A stretch of 64,000 nt of DNA, taken from Lentzea fradiae (GTDB lineage Bacteria > Actinomycetota > Actinomycetes > Mycobacteriales > Pseudonocardiaceae). Below, one piece after another: positions 25,862 to 33,523 of the stretch. Within the stretch, counting starts at the first letter, position 1. Every line of letters starts with the position of its first letter. The stretch covers positions 682,001 through 746,000 of the forward strand of contig NZ_FNCC01000001.1 of assembly GCF_900100955.1 (NCBI RefSeq), written 5' to 3'. The notes below the pieces were generated by a model. That model ran no database searches, had not been told where the DNA came from, and saw only the letters and a list, made by a program, of their open reading frames with translations. The translations under genes were made by a program, and so were the position numbers.

Positions 25862-27432
25862 CGGTCGTCCCCCGTCCCGCTCGGCTTGATCACCCACAGC
25901 GCGGCCTTGGCCCGGGTCATGCCCACGTACAGCTGTGCGCGCGCAGCTCGCTCATCCACTGCGTCGTCCACCTCGAGGAAGACGTACCGGCTCTCCAGCC
26001 CTTTGAAGTCGGCGATCCGCGCGAACCCGACGCGTCCCCTGCCCGGCCGGCGCATCCGCATCAGGTCCAGCACGTCGACTCGCTCAAACCATTCGGAGGG
26101 CAACCTGCCGAAGACCGACGAGGTCAGGTCGCGCGGCGACAGCAGCACGACCTGTTCGAGCGGAACGCCGTGCTCCTCCAGTTCTGCCAAAGCGGCCGAA
26201 ACCACGGACACCACCTCGTCGCCGTCTTCCTCGGCCACCACGACCTCGCGGCCGTGGCCGGCCGTCGTCACCCCGAGGTCCGCTCCCGTCCGCTCCTGGG
26301 TGGCGCGGACGATCTCGATGGTGTTCCGGCAGTTGTCCATCAGGTCGACGAAGGTCGGGCGGTGCGAATCCAGTCGGACCTTCGCCTCGTCCTCGTAGCG
26401 GCCGACCAGCCCTCGCTGGTTGTTGGAGTCCAGGAAGAACGCCCAGCGGCCATCGGCCAGACCGTCCGCCAGAACGGCGTCCAGCACGTCGAGGTCGTGC
26501 GCGTTGATGACGTCTTGCGCCTCGTCCACCACGACCACGTCGAAGGTCTTCGCGCCGAGGGCGGCCACCTCGTCGAACGGAACCACCGTGATGCCTTCGA
26601 GGTCCTGCTGCGACCGGATGAAGGCCGCCAGTACGTGGCTGCGGCAGGTCAGCAGGATGCGCCTGCCCGAGGCGCGGATGCGCCTGCACATTTCGACGGC
26701 CAGCATGGTCTTGCCCGTGCCGGCGCCGCCCTCGAACACCAGCCGCGGGTTCCTGCTGTGCTGGTCGAGCGCCTTGTACTGGCTCTTGGTGAGGGCAACG
26801 AGCTCCTGCTCCACCATGTCGTCGAGCCGGCGCAAGGAGAGCACGCGGTCGAAGTCCGGACGCAGGACGTTGAGGTAGCGCTCGATGTCCTCTGCCGAGA
26901 GCGAACCCCAACCCCCGGGCTTGCCCTCCCAGAACTTCCCCAACCGGTCGAGGCAGTCCCCCCACCCCTCAGAGGCGAGACGGACCGAGTTGATCACCAT
27001 CTCGGGCGTCCACTCGACACTGACCGCGTCGAACTCGCTCTCCGGGAAGACGACCCCGTAGCCGAACACCGTGCGGTCGACCAGTTCGGGGTCGGTCGTG
27101 CGGCGAAGAACCTTGGCGAGCGCGAACATGCTGGTCCGCGCCTGGTCGAGCGGGCTCTCCTTGAGCCGGTGCCGCTTGCCCTTGAGGTCCCGCGTGTGCC
27201 AGACGTCCTTCTTCAGGAGGATGTCGCCGCCCTTGACCTCCAGCACCAAGAAGCCGCGGGTGCCCAGCAGCAGGAAGTCGATCTCGCAGACCCGCTTGCG
27301 GTCGTGTTCGGGCAAGTTGGTGCTGTGCAGGGCGTACTCCCAACCGTCCATCTCGAGAACGGCGAGCTGGGAGAAGATCTCCTGCTCCGCGCGGCTGGCG
27401 CCGGGATGCACCGAATCCGGGATCATGCGCAC
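25858..27432 (-). CDS. NERD-domain SF1 helicase/nuclease-like protein
   Basis: A 524-residue protein, first gene of the operon. Residues ~10-165 form a NERD (nuclease-related) domain with EID at 50-52 and EVK at 65-67, the restriction-endonuclease-like acidic/Lys residues. The SF1 ATPase follows: Walker A GGAGTGKT (235-242), Walker B VVVDEAQD (300-307), a DFKGLESRYVFL motif and LYVGMTRAKAALWVI near the C-terminus. It is probably a DNA-dependent ATPase linked to a nuclease. Its ATPase region has the same order of elements as the decayed N-terminus of the sigma fusion, suggesting a paralogous origin. Start GTG 27432 is chosen for AGG spacing; ATG 27426 is possible. Confidence 0.88.
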   Translation of the reverse strand: MRMIPDSVHPGASRAEQEIFSQLAVLEMDGWEYALHSTNLPEHDRKRVCEIDFLLLGTRGFLVLEVKGGDILLKKDVWHTRDLKGKRHRLKESPLDQARTSMFALAKVLRRTTDPELVDRTVFGYGVVFPESEFDAVSVEWTPEMVINSVRLASEGWGDCLDRLGKFWEGKPGGWGSLSAEDIERYLNVLRPDFDRVLSLRRLDDMVEQELVALTKSQYKALDQHSRNPRLVFEGGAGTGKTMLAVEMCRRIRASGRRILLTCRSHVLAAFIRSQQDLEGITVVPFDEVAALGAKTFDVVVVDEAQDVINAHDLDVLDAVLADGLADGRWAFFLDSNNQRGLVGRYEDEAKVRLDSHRPTFVDLMDNCRNTIEIVRATQERTGADLGVTTAGHGREVVVAEEDGDEVVSVVSAALAELEEHGVPLEQVVLLSPRDLTSSVFGRLPSEWFERVDVLDLMRMRRPGRGRVGFARIADFKGLESRYVFLEVDDAVDERAARAQLYVGMTRAKAALWVIKPSGTGDDR

Positions 27433-28085
27433 GATGACCTGCCAGCTTTCCGGTAAACGGGGGAGAGGGTCGAAAGTGTGTTCGAGTGGTACAGCGGAGT
27501 CTCCCTCTTGAATCGCCGAGCGGCCGTGTGCGATCGATCCATCGTTCGTTCGCGTGGAATGGTTACACGGTCAATGCAGGCTCTTGTCAATGCGTGCCTG
27601 CTTGCGGCTCGGTGTAGTGCTCAGTGGTGCGGCTGCATCCTTGCAGGTCTTGCCTGGGTCTTGTCGGCGGTGTCATTCATTTGTCAGAAAAGTGAGCCTC
27701 TCGGTCTTGTCGGTGTCCAGTTCGGTGTTGCACCGGCCACGTCCGCCTGGCGCTTCTCGTTGCATGTATGCAGGTCAGAGCGGATGTCGAGTGGAGATGG
27801 AGTTGCGGTGATCCGATGTCCACTCTTATGCTTATGCCACTTGATGGGGAATTTCGGTCCGAGTGCCGCGTGGTGCGCGGGCATCCGTCCGGATCGCTGC
27901 TCTCAATGGAGTAATATTCGACATCGCAACGAATTGTCGTCAGGCGCGGCTGGGCGTTGCCGATGACAAGATGGATGTGCTGCGTGGAAGCTGTCATGGA
28001 TCGTTGGTGTCAGCTTGCTGGGTGCGCCGCGCCATCAAATCCTATGTGGACGGATATGTGGTGAGCGTGTTTGATGATGGAACCG
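27433..28085. other. Leader region of the defence operon, no gene seen
   Basis: About 650 bp, visibly richer in A/T than its surroundings and interrupted by stops in all frames. It must hold the operon promoter. On the minus strand TTGACC at 27579-27574 is the best -35-like hexamer I can find, but no convincing -10 follows at 16-18 bp. No intact operator palindrome or RNA gene was recognised. Confidence 0.45.
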
Positions 28086-28089
28086 CGTG

Positions 28090-28740
28090 CCATTGAGGCG
28101 TGGTGTGTCTGCGGAGGTGGTCGTGGACTTGTCGCTCACGTTGCCGGGTTGGGAGGGCATGCCAGTCGATACGGACGGTTGCGTCCAAGAGGTCATGCCC
28201 AACCAGGATGGTGTCGGCATCATCGACGCGATCGGGCCCGGCGTCATGGAGTTCGCGGTGGGGGGATCGGGTCTGGACGATCCTCGCTGTCGCGTAAAGC
28301 CCAAGGCTGGTACCACGCAGTAGTACACGGTTCTGCGGGTCGAGAAGCTCGTCCGGCTGCCTGAAGACGAATGTGCGGGTTTCGGCATTCCCGGCACCAC
28401 GACGCATCGCGCGCTCACGGTTGTCGAGGACGGGCCGTCCTGCCCCGTGTCCAGCGCGTTGGCGGGCACGGTCGTGCTGGACAGGGTGAAGCCGCCGTGG
28501 TGGGCGACGCCGCGGTTCAGTTCGCGCGTGTGTCGGTGCTGTGGCGATCACGATGGTCGGCAGTGACGCCAAGGCCGCGCTTGCCGAAGCTGTGCGAATG
28601 CATCACACACTGCGGTTCCCGGATTCGGGGCTTGGCTGGCGCATTCGTGAGATTGCTGCCGGAGGGAGTGCGCTGGTTGATGGACGTCCAGGACATCCGA
28701 AACTGGTTCGTCGACAAATGATGAAGCCCATGAGGGCTGC
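28090..28740 (+). pseudogene. Frameshifted zinc-type quinone oxidoreductase (MDR superfamily)
   Basis: Pieces of one MDR oxidoreductase are recognisable in changing plus-strand frames: MPNQDGVGIIDAIGPGVMEF (~28195-28255), LPEDECAGFGIPGTTTHRAL (~28360-28420), WWATPRFSSRV with a shifted AAVQFARVSV (~28500-28535), and SDAKAALAEAVRMHHTLRFP followed by RIREIAAGGSALVDG (~28560-28685). The pattern matches QDGxGVIDAVGPGV, GIPAxTAH, GAVGxxAVQLA and SxxKxxLAxAxGAD of functional homologues, such as the intact gene at 29639-30619 on the other strand. Several frameshifts and an internal TAG make it non-functional. Confidence 0.7.
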
Positions 28741-29004
28741 CGGTGGTTGGCTATCTCTCGGGTAGCCTCTATTGCGGCGCTCGGATCTGGTGGGGCTGCG
28801 AAGCTGAGCAGTAAAGCCGCGACAGCGAGCTCGACCCCGGAGAGCCTCTGGGGCAAAACGGTGCAGCCGTAGATGTCAAGCAGGACAAGATGATGTTGGG
28901 CAAAGCTGCTATGAGTGTGTTTCCGGATGTGACATCGTGTATTTACTGGAGATCAACACTTACGTCGGTCTGTCATTCCAGCCTGCAGCCTCGAAAAATC
29001 AGCT

Positions 29005-29361
29005 TTGAAGGCGGTTGATGTGGTCAGAGAGCACCTCCGGATTAACCGACTCGGGTTTGCTGAATACGAAGACATGATTGAGCTCGCCAATAGAGTGGAT
29101 GTGTCAAGGGTTGCAGGAGTGCTGAATTCGATTGTGGAGCTGTTTCTCGCAGGAGAAGGCGACATGATCGACTCGCTGTCGGACGGTGCGCAGGCGGATT
29201 TTGTGGTCCCCCTGGGAATGTGTGGGAGAATGCTTGCGGGTGGTGACTATTCGGCGCTGGAGTTAGTCGCTGCGGCCTGCACCGTGAGATATGCGGCCGA
29301 ACCTCACGTGTCTGAGTTCTCGGGCAGCCTCGTGCAGATGCTGGCTCAGCTGCCACGCTGA
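29005..29361 (+). CDS. Hypothetical protein
   Basis: A 118-residue, mainly helical, slightly acidic protein of no recognised family. The frame is open from 28933, with TTG 29005 or GTG 29020 as starts and no strong ribosome binding site, so the 5' end is uncertain. It contains REHLRINRLGFAEYEDMIEL and AGEGDMIDSL segments. A perfect hairpin follows 18 bp after the stop, supporting a real transcription unit. Base composition is less GC-biased than in neighbours, suggesting it belongs to the inserted material around the defence operon. Confidence 0.5.
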   Translation: MKAVDVVREHLRINRLGFAEYEDMIELANRVDVSRVAGVLNSIVELFLAGEGDMIDSLSDGAQADFVVPLGMCGRMLAGGDYSALELVAAACTVRYAAEPHVSEFSGSLVQMLAQLPR

Positions 29362-29379
29362 GCGATGTCAGTGATCGCA

Positions 29380-29416
29380 AACGAGCGCCGCCGAGTGGAT
29401 TTCGGCGGCGCTCGTT
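29380..29416 (+). terminator. Strong hairpin, probable intrinsic terminator
   Basis: A perfect 15-bp stem (29380-29394 with 29402-29416) around a 7-base loop, 18 bp after the stop of the hypothetical gene. There is no T run, as is common for high-GC terminators. It may also stop transcription from the other side. Confidence 0.75.
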
Positions 29417-29423
29417 ATCCGTT

Positions 29424-29557
29424 TGCAGGCGGGGAAATGGGTCCACGTGTGGATAGGCGAGTCGGTGGCGAAGCCGGCCTTGGGTCGACTCGGGCGTTGC
29501 GCCAGCGGATGTAGGCCGCGATCGTGGCGTTCTGCTCGTCGCGGCTGCGGTGAGCCT
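29424..29557 (-). mobile_element. IS630-family transposase 3' remnant
   Basis: The minus-strand translation reads AHRSRDEQNATIAAYIRWRNA, then after a one-base frame change FATDSPIHTWTHFP. This corresponds to the conserved C-terminal end of IS630-type DDE transposases (AIAAYIRWRNAR followed by FAPDSPIRTWTDYP). Only the last ~45 codons survive and they are frameshifted. It marks a past transposition event close to the defence operon. Confidence 0.65.
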
Positions 29558-29638
29558 AACTCTGCATCCGGAGAGTCTTATCGAATTTAGAGCGCCATGA
29601 CACGGAGACGAAGCTGATCTGTGAAGAAGGCCCTGCAG

Positions 29639-30619
29639 TCAGCGGAGGTCCAGTACGACCTTGCCGGTGACACCGCTCTCCACCGCTTCATGTGCAGCCG
29701 CCACGTCGTCCAGCCCGAAGGAATGCACGGGAAGGGGCGAAAGCAGGCCACGCTCCAACGCCGAAGTGATGTCGGCAGCTGCCCGAAGCAGCGCGTCCCG
29801 AGGTTCGGTGAGGAACAAGGCGAACCGCAGCACGAGGTTCGGCCACATCAGCCGGAACACCGGCAGCGTCGGGTCCACCGGCTGTGCCGCGTAGGTCACG
29901 ATCGTCGCGCCCGGAGCGGCGACGGCCAGGTCCAGTTCGAGGTTGTCGGTCAGTGCGACCTCGATGATCCGGTTGACGGGTCCGGTTCCGTCGAGGATCT
30001 GTTGCACGGCGTCGGCATCGCGGTAGTTCACGACGAGGTCCGCGCCGGCGGCGCGGGCCAGAGTGGCTTTTTCCGGGCTGCTGACGGTTGTCACGATTCG
30101 CGCACCGGCGATTTTGCCCAGTTCGATCGCGAAGTGGCCTACGGCGCCTGCTCCGGCTGCGACCAGCACCGTGCTGTCTTTCGGTGAGCCGTCGGCGTGC
30201 AGGCACCAATGTGCTGTCATGGCTGGGATGCCCAGGCCGGCACCGAGTTCGTCGGAGGCTCCGTCCGGCAACCGGACCGCCTGTTCGGACGGCACCACGG
30301 TCCACTCGGCGGCGGTTCCCCACGGTGAGCCGGCCATCCAGATCCAGACGCGTTCGCCGATCCTGTTGGTGTCCACGCCTGCGCCGACGGCGTCGATCAC
30401 GCCCGTGCCGTCTTGGTGGGGGATGCGGCCGCGGAGTTCGCCTACCGGGCCGAAGTCCTCTGGGGACGAGTTCGCGCGCATCCACATGTCTCCGGGGTTG
30501 ATCGCGGAGAGGGTTACGCGGACCCGCACCTCGCCCGGGCCGGGTTCTGGCCGGGCGACGTCGAGCACCTGCAGCACGGTTTTCGCGGGGCCGTTGGTGG
30601 TGAAGAAAGCTGCCTTCAT
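29639..30619 (-). CDS. NADPH:quinone oxidoreductase-like MDR family protein
   Basis: A 326-residue zinc-independent MDR enzyme. It has a GroES-like N-terminus (VRVTLSAINPGDMWMR), HQDGTGVIDAVGAGV, a Rossmann motif AAGAGAVGHFAIELG, VSSPEKATLARAAGADLVVNY and a C-terminal GKVVLDL. The usual zinc cysteines are absent, as in quinone reductases (QorA type). It probably reduces a quinone or enone with NADPH in the cytoplasm. It is followed downstream by no gene on its strand; 30 bp upstream an enoyl-CoA hydratase-like gene ends, so they may be cotranscribed. Confidence 0.88.
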   Translation of the reverse strand: MKAAFFTTNGPAKTVLQVLDVARPEPGPGEVRVRVTLSAINPGDMWMRANSSPEDFGPVGELRGRIPHQDGTGVIDAVGAGVDTNRIGERVWIWMAGSPWGTAAEWTVVPSEQAVRLPDGASDELGAGLGIPAMTAHWCLHADGSPKDSTVLVAAGAGAVGHFAIELGKIAGARIVTTVSSPEKATLARAAGADLVVNYRDADAVQQILDGTGPVNRIIEVALTDNLELDLAVAAPGATIVTYAAQPVDPTLPVFRLMWPNLVLRFALFLTEPRDALLRAAADITSALERGLLSPLPVHSFGLDDVAAAHEAVESGVTGKVVLDLR

Positions 30620-30649
30620 CGTTCGTGTTCTCCGACGTGGTTGATGTGG

Positions 30650-31486
30650 CTAGAGGGCGGCCATGATGCGGCGCATGACGGACTCCAGGTCGCGTTCGCC
30701 TTCTGGTGTCTGCACGCCGTGTTCCAGGGCGTGTGTCATGAGCTGCGGGGGCAGAGGGCCGCTCACCAGTTCGGCCCACGCGTTGTGCTCCGCCTTCAGG
30801 CCATCCGTCAGGTCGGTCGGCGGGACCAGGCTCTTTGCCGCGGCGATGAGTTCCGGTGACAGGGCGGCGATTTTCTTCGCGATCTGGTCGACGAACGCGT
30901 CCAGTTCGGCGGCGGGGACAGCGCGGTTGATCCAGCCGTAGGCGGCGGCTGTGTCCGCGTCCACGAGGTCGGCGGTCAGCAGCAGTTCCAGGGCGCGGTT
31001 ACGGCCGACCCGGTCGCGCAGGTACTGCGTTCCGCCGCCGCCGGGGACGATGCCCATCAGCACCTCGGTCTGGCCGAGGCCCGCCGTCTCCCGCGCGGCG
31101 AAGGTCAGGTCGGCCGCCGCGACGAACTCGGCGCCGCCGGCACGGGCCTTGCCGGCGAGCTTGACGATCGTGACCTGCGGCTGGTGGCGGAGCAGCTCGC
31201 CGACCCCTTGGAACAGGTTGGCGTCCGGGTTGCGGTCGGCGATGTCCTGCAACCCGTCCAGCTCGCCGAGGATGTGGATGTCCACATGTGCCAGGAAGAA
31301 CTCCGGGCTGGCACTGGAGAACACGATGACGCGGACCGAGTCGTCCTCGCGCAACGCACCGAGCACCTCGTGAAGTTCACGGATCAAGGTGCCGCTGAGG
31401 ACGTTCACGGGAGGGTTGTCGAGCGATATCCGCGCCACCCCCTCGTCGATGTCGACGGTGAGCGTTGCGCAGGTGTCCAGCTTCAC
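30650..31486 (-). CDS. Enoyl-CoA hydratase/isomerase family protein
   Basis: A 278-residue crotonase-fold protein. The oxyanion-hole segments are FSSASPEFFLAHVD and ARAGGAEFVAAADLTFAA, followed by TEVLMGIVPGGGGTQYL; the Glu in this segment is a candidate acid/base. The C-terminal helix region is complete. It acts on an acyl-CoA, but the exact substrate is not predictable. It lies in a minus-strand series with the quinone oxidoreductase (downstream) and SDR/LLM genes (148 bp upstream). Confidence 0.87.
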   Translation of the reverse strand: MKLDTCATLTVDIDEGVARISLDNPPVNVLSGTLIRELHEVLGALREDDSVRVIVFSSASPEFFLAHVDIHILGELDGLQDIADRNPDANLFQGVGELLRHQPQVTIVKLAGKARAGGAEFVAAADLTFAARETAGLGQTEVLMGIVPGGGGTQYLRDRVGRNRALELLLTADLVDADTAAAYGWINRAVPAAELDAFVDQIAKKIAALSPELIAAAKSLVPPTDLTDGLKAEHNAWAELVSGPLPPQLMTHALEHGVQTPEGERDLESVMRRIMAAL

Positions 31487-31634
31487 GGGTGCCTCAAGTA
31501 GTCGATAGGCCAGTAGGTTTGCGATGCATACCTACCTTGACCACCGTGCAGCCAATGATCAATAACGCACTTTCGGATCACCAAGGATGCTCAAGGACAC
31601 CACGCCCGCCGACCGCCATCGCGGTTGATGGGTG

Positions 31635-32366
31635 TCAGACCTGGTTGCGGCCACCGTCGATGAACAGCTCGCTGCCTGTGATGTAACTGCTGTCGCCGGA
31701 TGCGAGGAAGAGGACCGCGGTGGCGACCTCGTCGGGTTGTCCGACTCGGCGCAGAGGAATGCCGGCGGCATTTTCTTCTTGGTAGGCCACGGTTTCGGCG
31801 TTTTCGGGATGGGTGTTGATGTAGCCGGGGCTCACGACGTTGACGCGGATCTGCCGGTCTCCCAGTTCGACGGCCAGGTTTCGGGCGAGCGACCGGATGC
31901 CGGCTTTGCCTGCGCCGTAGACCGACAGGCCGGGTGCGCCCGCCGAGCCGGCCGCGGAGGACATCAGGATCACCGAGGCGCCCGGGTTCAGCAGGGGCAG
32001 CAAGACCTGCACGGTGAAGTAGGTGGAGCGGAGCGTGCTGGCGATGTCTTCGTCGAAGGTCTCCGGTGTGGTGGTGTGGAACGGGGCGAACCGGCCCGAG
32101 CCGGCGTTGGCGAACAGCACGTCCACGCCCCGGCCGTGAGACTCGGCGGCGGCGCGCAGGCGGTTCAGGTCGTCGGTGTCGGTGACGTCGCCCAGCACTC
32201 CGGTGGCGGCTGGACCCAGCTCGCTCACGGCCGCGTCCAGGGGTGCGGCCCGCCGGGCGGTGAGGAGCACCTGTGCCCCTTCGCTGACGAAGCGCCGCGC
32301 GGTGGCGAGTCCGAGTCCCGCCGAGCCGCCGGTGATGACTGCCAGTTTGCCGTCCAGTTTTCCCAT
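31635..32366 (-). CDS. SDR family oxidoreductase
   Basis: A 243-residue classical short-chain dehydrogenase: cofactor site ITGGSAGLGLATA, FANAGSG (NNAG-like), catalytic Ser in LMSSAAGS, YGAGKAG (YxxxK) and a C-terminal SYITGSELFIDGG. The long open frame continues upstream, but ATG 32366 begins the canonical MGKLDGKLAVITGG. NADPH preference is likely. Only 11 bp separate it from the LLM oxidoreductase, so they form an operon. Confidence 0.9.
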   Translation of the reverse strand: MGKLDGKLAVITGGSAGLGLATARRFVSEGAQVLLTARRAAPLDAAVSELGPAATGVLGDVTDTDDLNRLRAAAESHGRGVDVLFANAGSGRFAPFHTTTPETFDEDIASTLRSTYFTVQVLLPLLNPGASVILMSSAAGSAGAPGLSVYGAGKAGIRSLARNLAVELGDRQIRVNVVSPGYINTHPENAETVAYQEENAAGIPLRRVGQPDEVATAVLFLASGDSSYITGSELFIDGGRNQV

Positions 32367-32377
32367 GACTCCGAGTC

Positions 32378-33301
32378 CTATGCCGCTGTCGTCGCGGGAA
32401 CGAGCGTGCGCAGCTCTTCGAGCATCTCGATCTGCGTCTCGATGTCGTCGGACGGCGGGGACGCGAACAGGACCCCGTCGATCTGCTGTTCCCGCAGCCG
32501 GTCGATGTCCTCGGCGAGCTGGTGCGGGGAGCCGGCGAGGAACGGGCGGTCGCCGCTGATCGGCTTGGGCTGCATGGGGTTGTTGGTCTGCGCTGTCACG
32601 GTGAGCGCGGCCGGGTTTCGTCCCGACTTCTCGGCGGTCGTGCGGAAGCGGGTCGCGAAGGCGGCCGTCCCGTCCAGGGTCCAGGCGATCGGCGTGATGC
32701 CGTCGGCGATCCGCGCCGCGCGGTCGATGCCGCCGTCGCTGTTCGCGCCCACGACGATCGGGATGTCGCCGCGGACCGGCTTCGGGTTCACCTCGGAGGC
32801 TTCGATGGCGTAGAAGCGGCCGTCGTGCTCGACGGGGTCGGGGCCCCAGCAGGCGCGGATCGCCGCGATGACGTCGTCGAAACCGGCGCCGCGGCGCTTC
32901 ATCGGGACGCCGGCAGCGGCGAACTCCTGGGCTATCCAGCCCTGTCCGAACCCGGCGATGACCCGGCCGTCGCTGAACTGGTCGAGCGTGGCGTACCTGC
33001 GCGCGAGCACGACCGGTGGGTGGAACAGCGGGTTGACGATGTTGGTGCCCAACGAGATGCGGCTGGTGAGCGCGGCCACGTGGCTCAGGGTCTGCAGCGG
33101 CTCGAAGGTGACGCGGTAGACGTCCGGGATGCGTTCCAGCTCGCCGTCGGGGCCGGGCATCAACGGCGCCATCGGGCGCAGCAGGCGTTCGTAGGTCCAC
33201 AGCGAGTCGTAGCCGAGCCGTTCGGCGGCCAGCGCGATGGTCGTGATGTTCGCCGGCGACGCGTGAACGCCGGACACGGGCAGCATGATGCCGAGCTTCA
33301 C
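32378..33301 (-). CDS. LLM-class (F420-dependent type) oxidoreductase
   Basis: A 307-residue luciferase-like TIM-barrel protein: MKLGIMLPVSG at the start, RISLGTNIVNPLFHPP, YATLDQFSDGRVIAGFGQGW and a C-terminal GSPHQLAEDIDRLREQQIDGV. These features match the TIGR-type F420 LLM subfamily common in actinomycetes. It presumably uses F420H2 or FMNH2; substrate unknown. It heads a two-gene unit with the SDR. Confidence 0.88.
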   Translation of the reverse strand: MKLGIMLPVSGVHASPANITTIALAAERLGYDSLWTYERLLRPMAPLMPGPDGELERIPDVYRVTFEPLQTLSHVAALTSRISLGTNIVNPLFHPPVVLARRYATLDQFSDGRVIAGFGQGWIAQEFAAAGVPMKRRGAGFDDVIAAIRACWGPDPVEHDGRFYAIEASEVNPKPVRGDIPIVVGANSDGGIDRAARIADGITPIAWTLDGTAAFATRFRTTAEKSGRNPAALTVTAQTNNPMQPKPISGDRPFLAGSPHQLAEDIDRLREQQIDGVLFASPPSDDIETQIEMLEELRTLVPATTAA

Positions 33302-33523
33302 CAGGTACTCCTGCGGCTGAGGGTGGTGAACTCGATGCTAGGCACTGTTCAAAGATGAAGTCAAGCTTGAACTGAGCTTCTGGTCGGCGAGGAACTCGCG
33401 CACGATCGCCGTGAACTCGGCCGTTCGATTCGACTCGGACCCGGTGCACATCGGGCTGGCCCTGGAGGCGTACCACTGGCTGGGCCCCGCCGCGCGGCCG
33501 GTGGCTCACGCGGCGGGGTGACC

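Larger units (their letters stand above)
14004..27432 (-). other. Six-gene defence operon: DISARM-like with sigma-factor fusion
   Basis: All six genes run on the minus strand. In transcription order they are NERD-SF1 helicase, DrmA-type helicase, DrmB-type DUF1998 protein, pseudo-helicase/sigma-70/GHKL fusion, AIPR protein and C5-methyltransferase. The first five are chained by 4-base start/stop overlaps at 25858-25861, 22700-22703, 20916-20919 and 17764-17767. The methyltransferase follows after 149 bp with its own AGGAGG site. DrmA plus DrmB plus a cytosine methylase is the DISARM core set, but no phospholipase-D DrmC is present. AIPR, GHKL and Dcm-type proteins recur together in other restriction-like operons. 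The sigma domain is the unexplained part. Confidence 0.85.

Noticed and set aside
28035-28572. Minus-strand frames over the broken quinone oxidoreductase
   Set aside because: The plus strand shows recognisable MDR motifs in order; the minus-strand translations have none.
33360-33520. Short plus-strand frame ending ALEAYHWLGPAARPV and a minus-strand EFTAIVREFLADQ piece between the LLM gene and the peptidase
   Set aside because: Both are too short and mutually exclusive; they could be scraps of a regulator or hydrolase but no reliable family assignment is possible.
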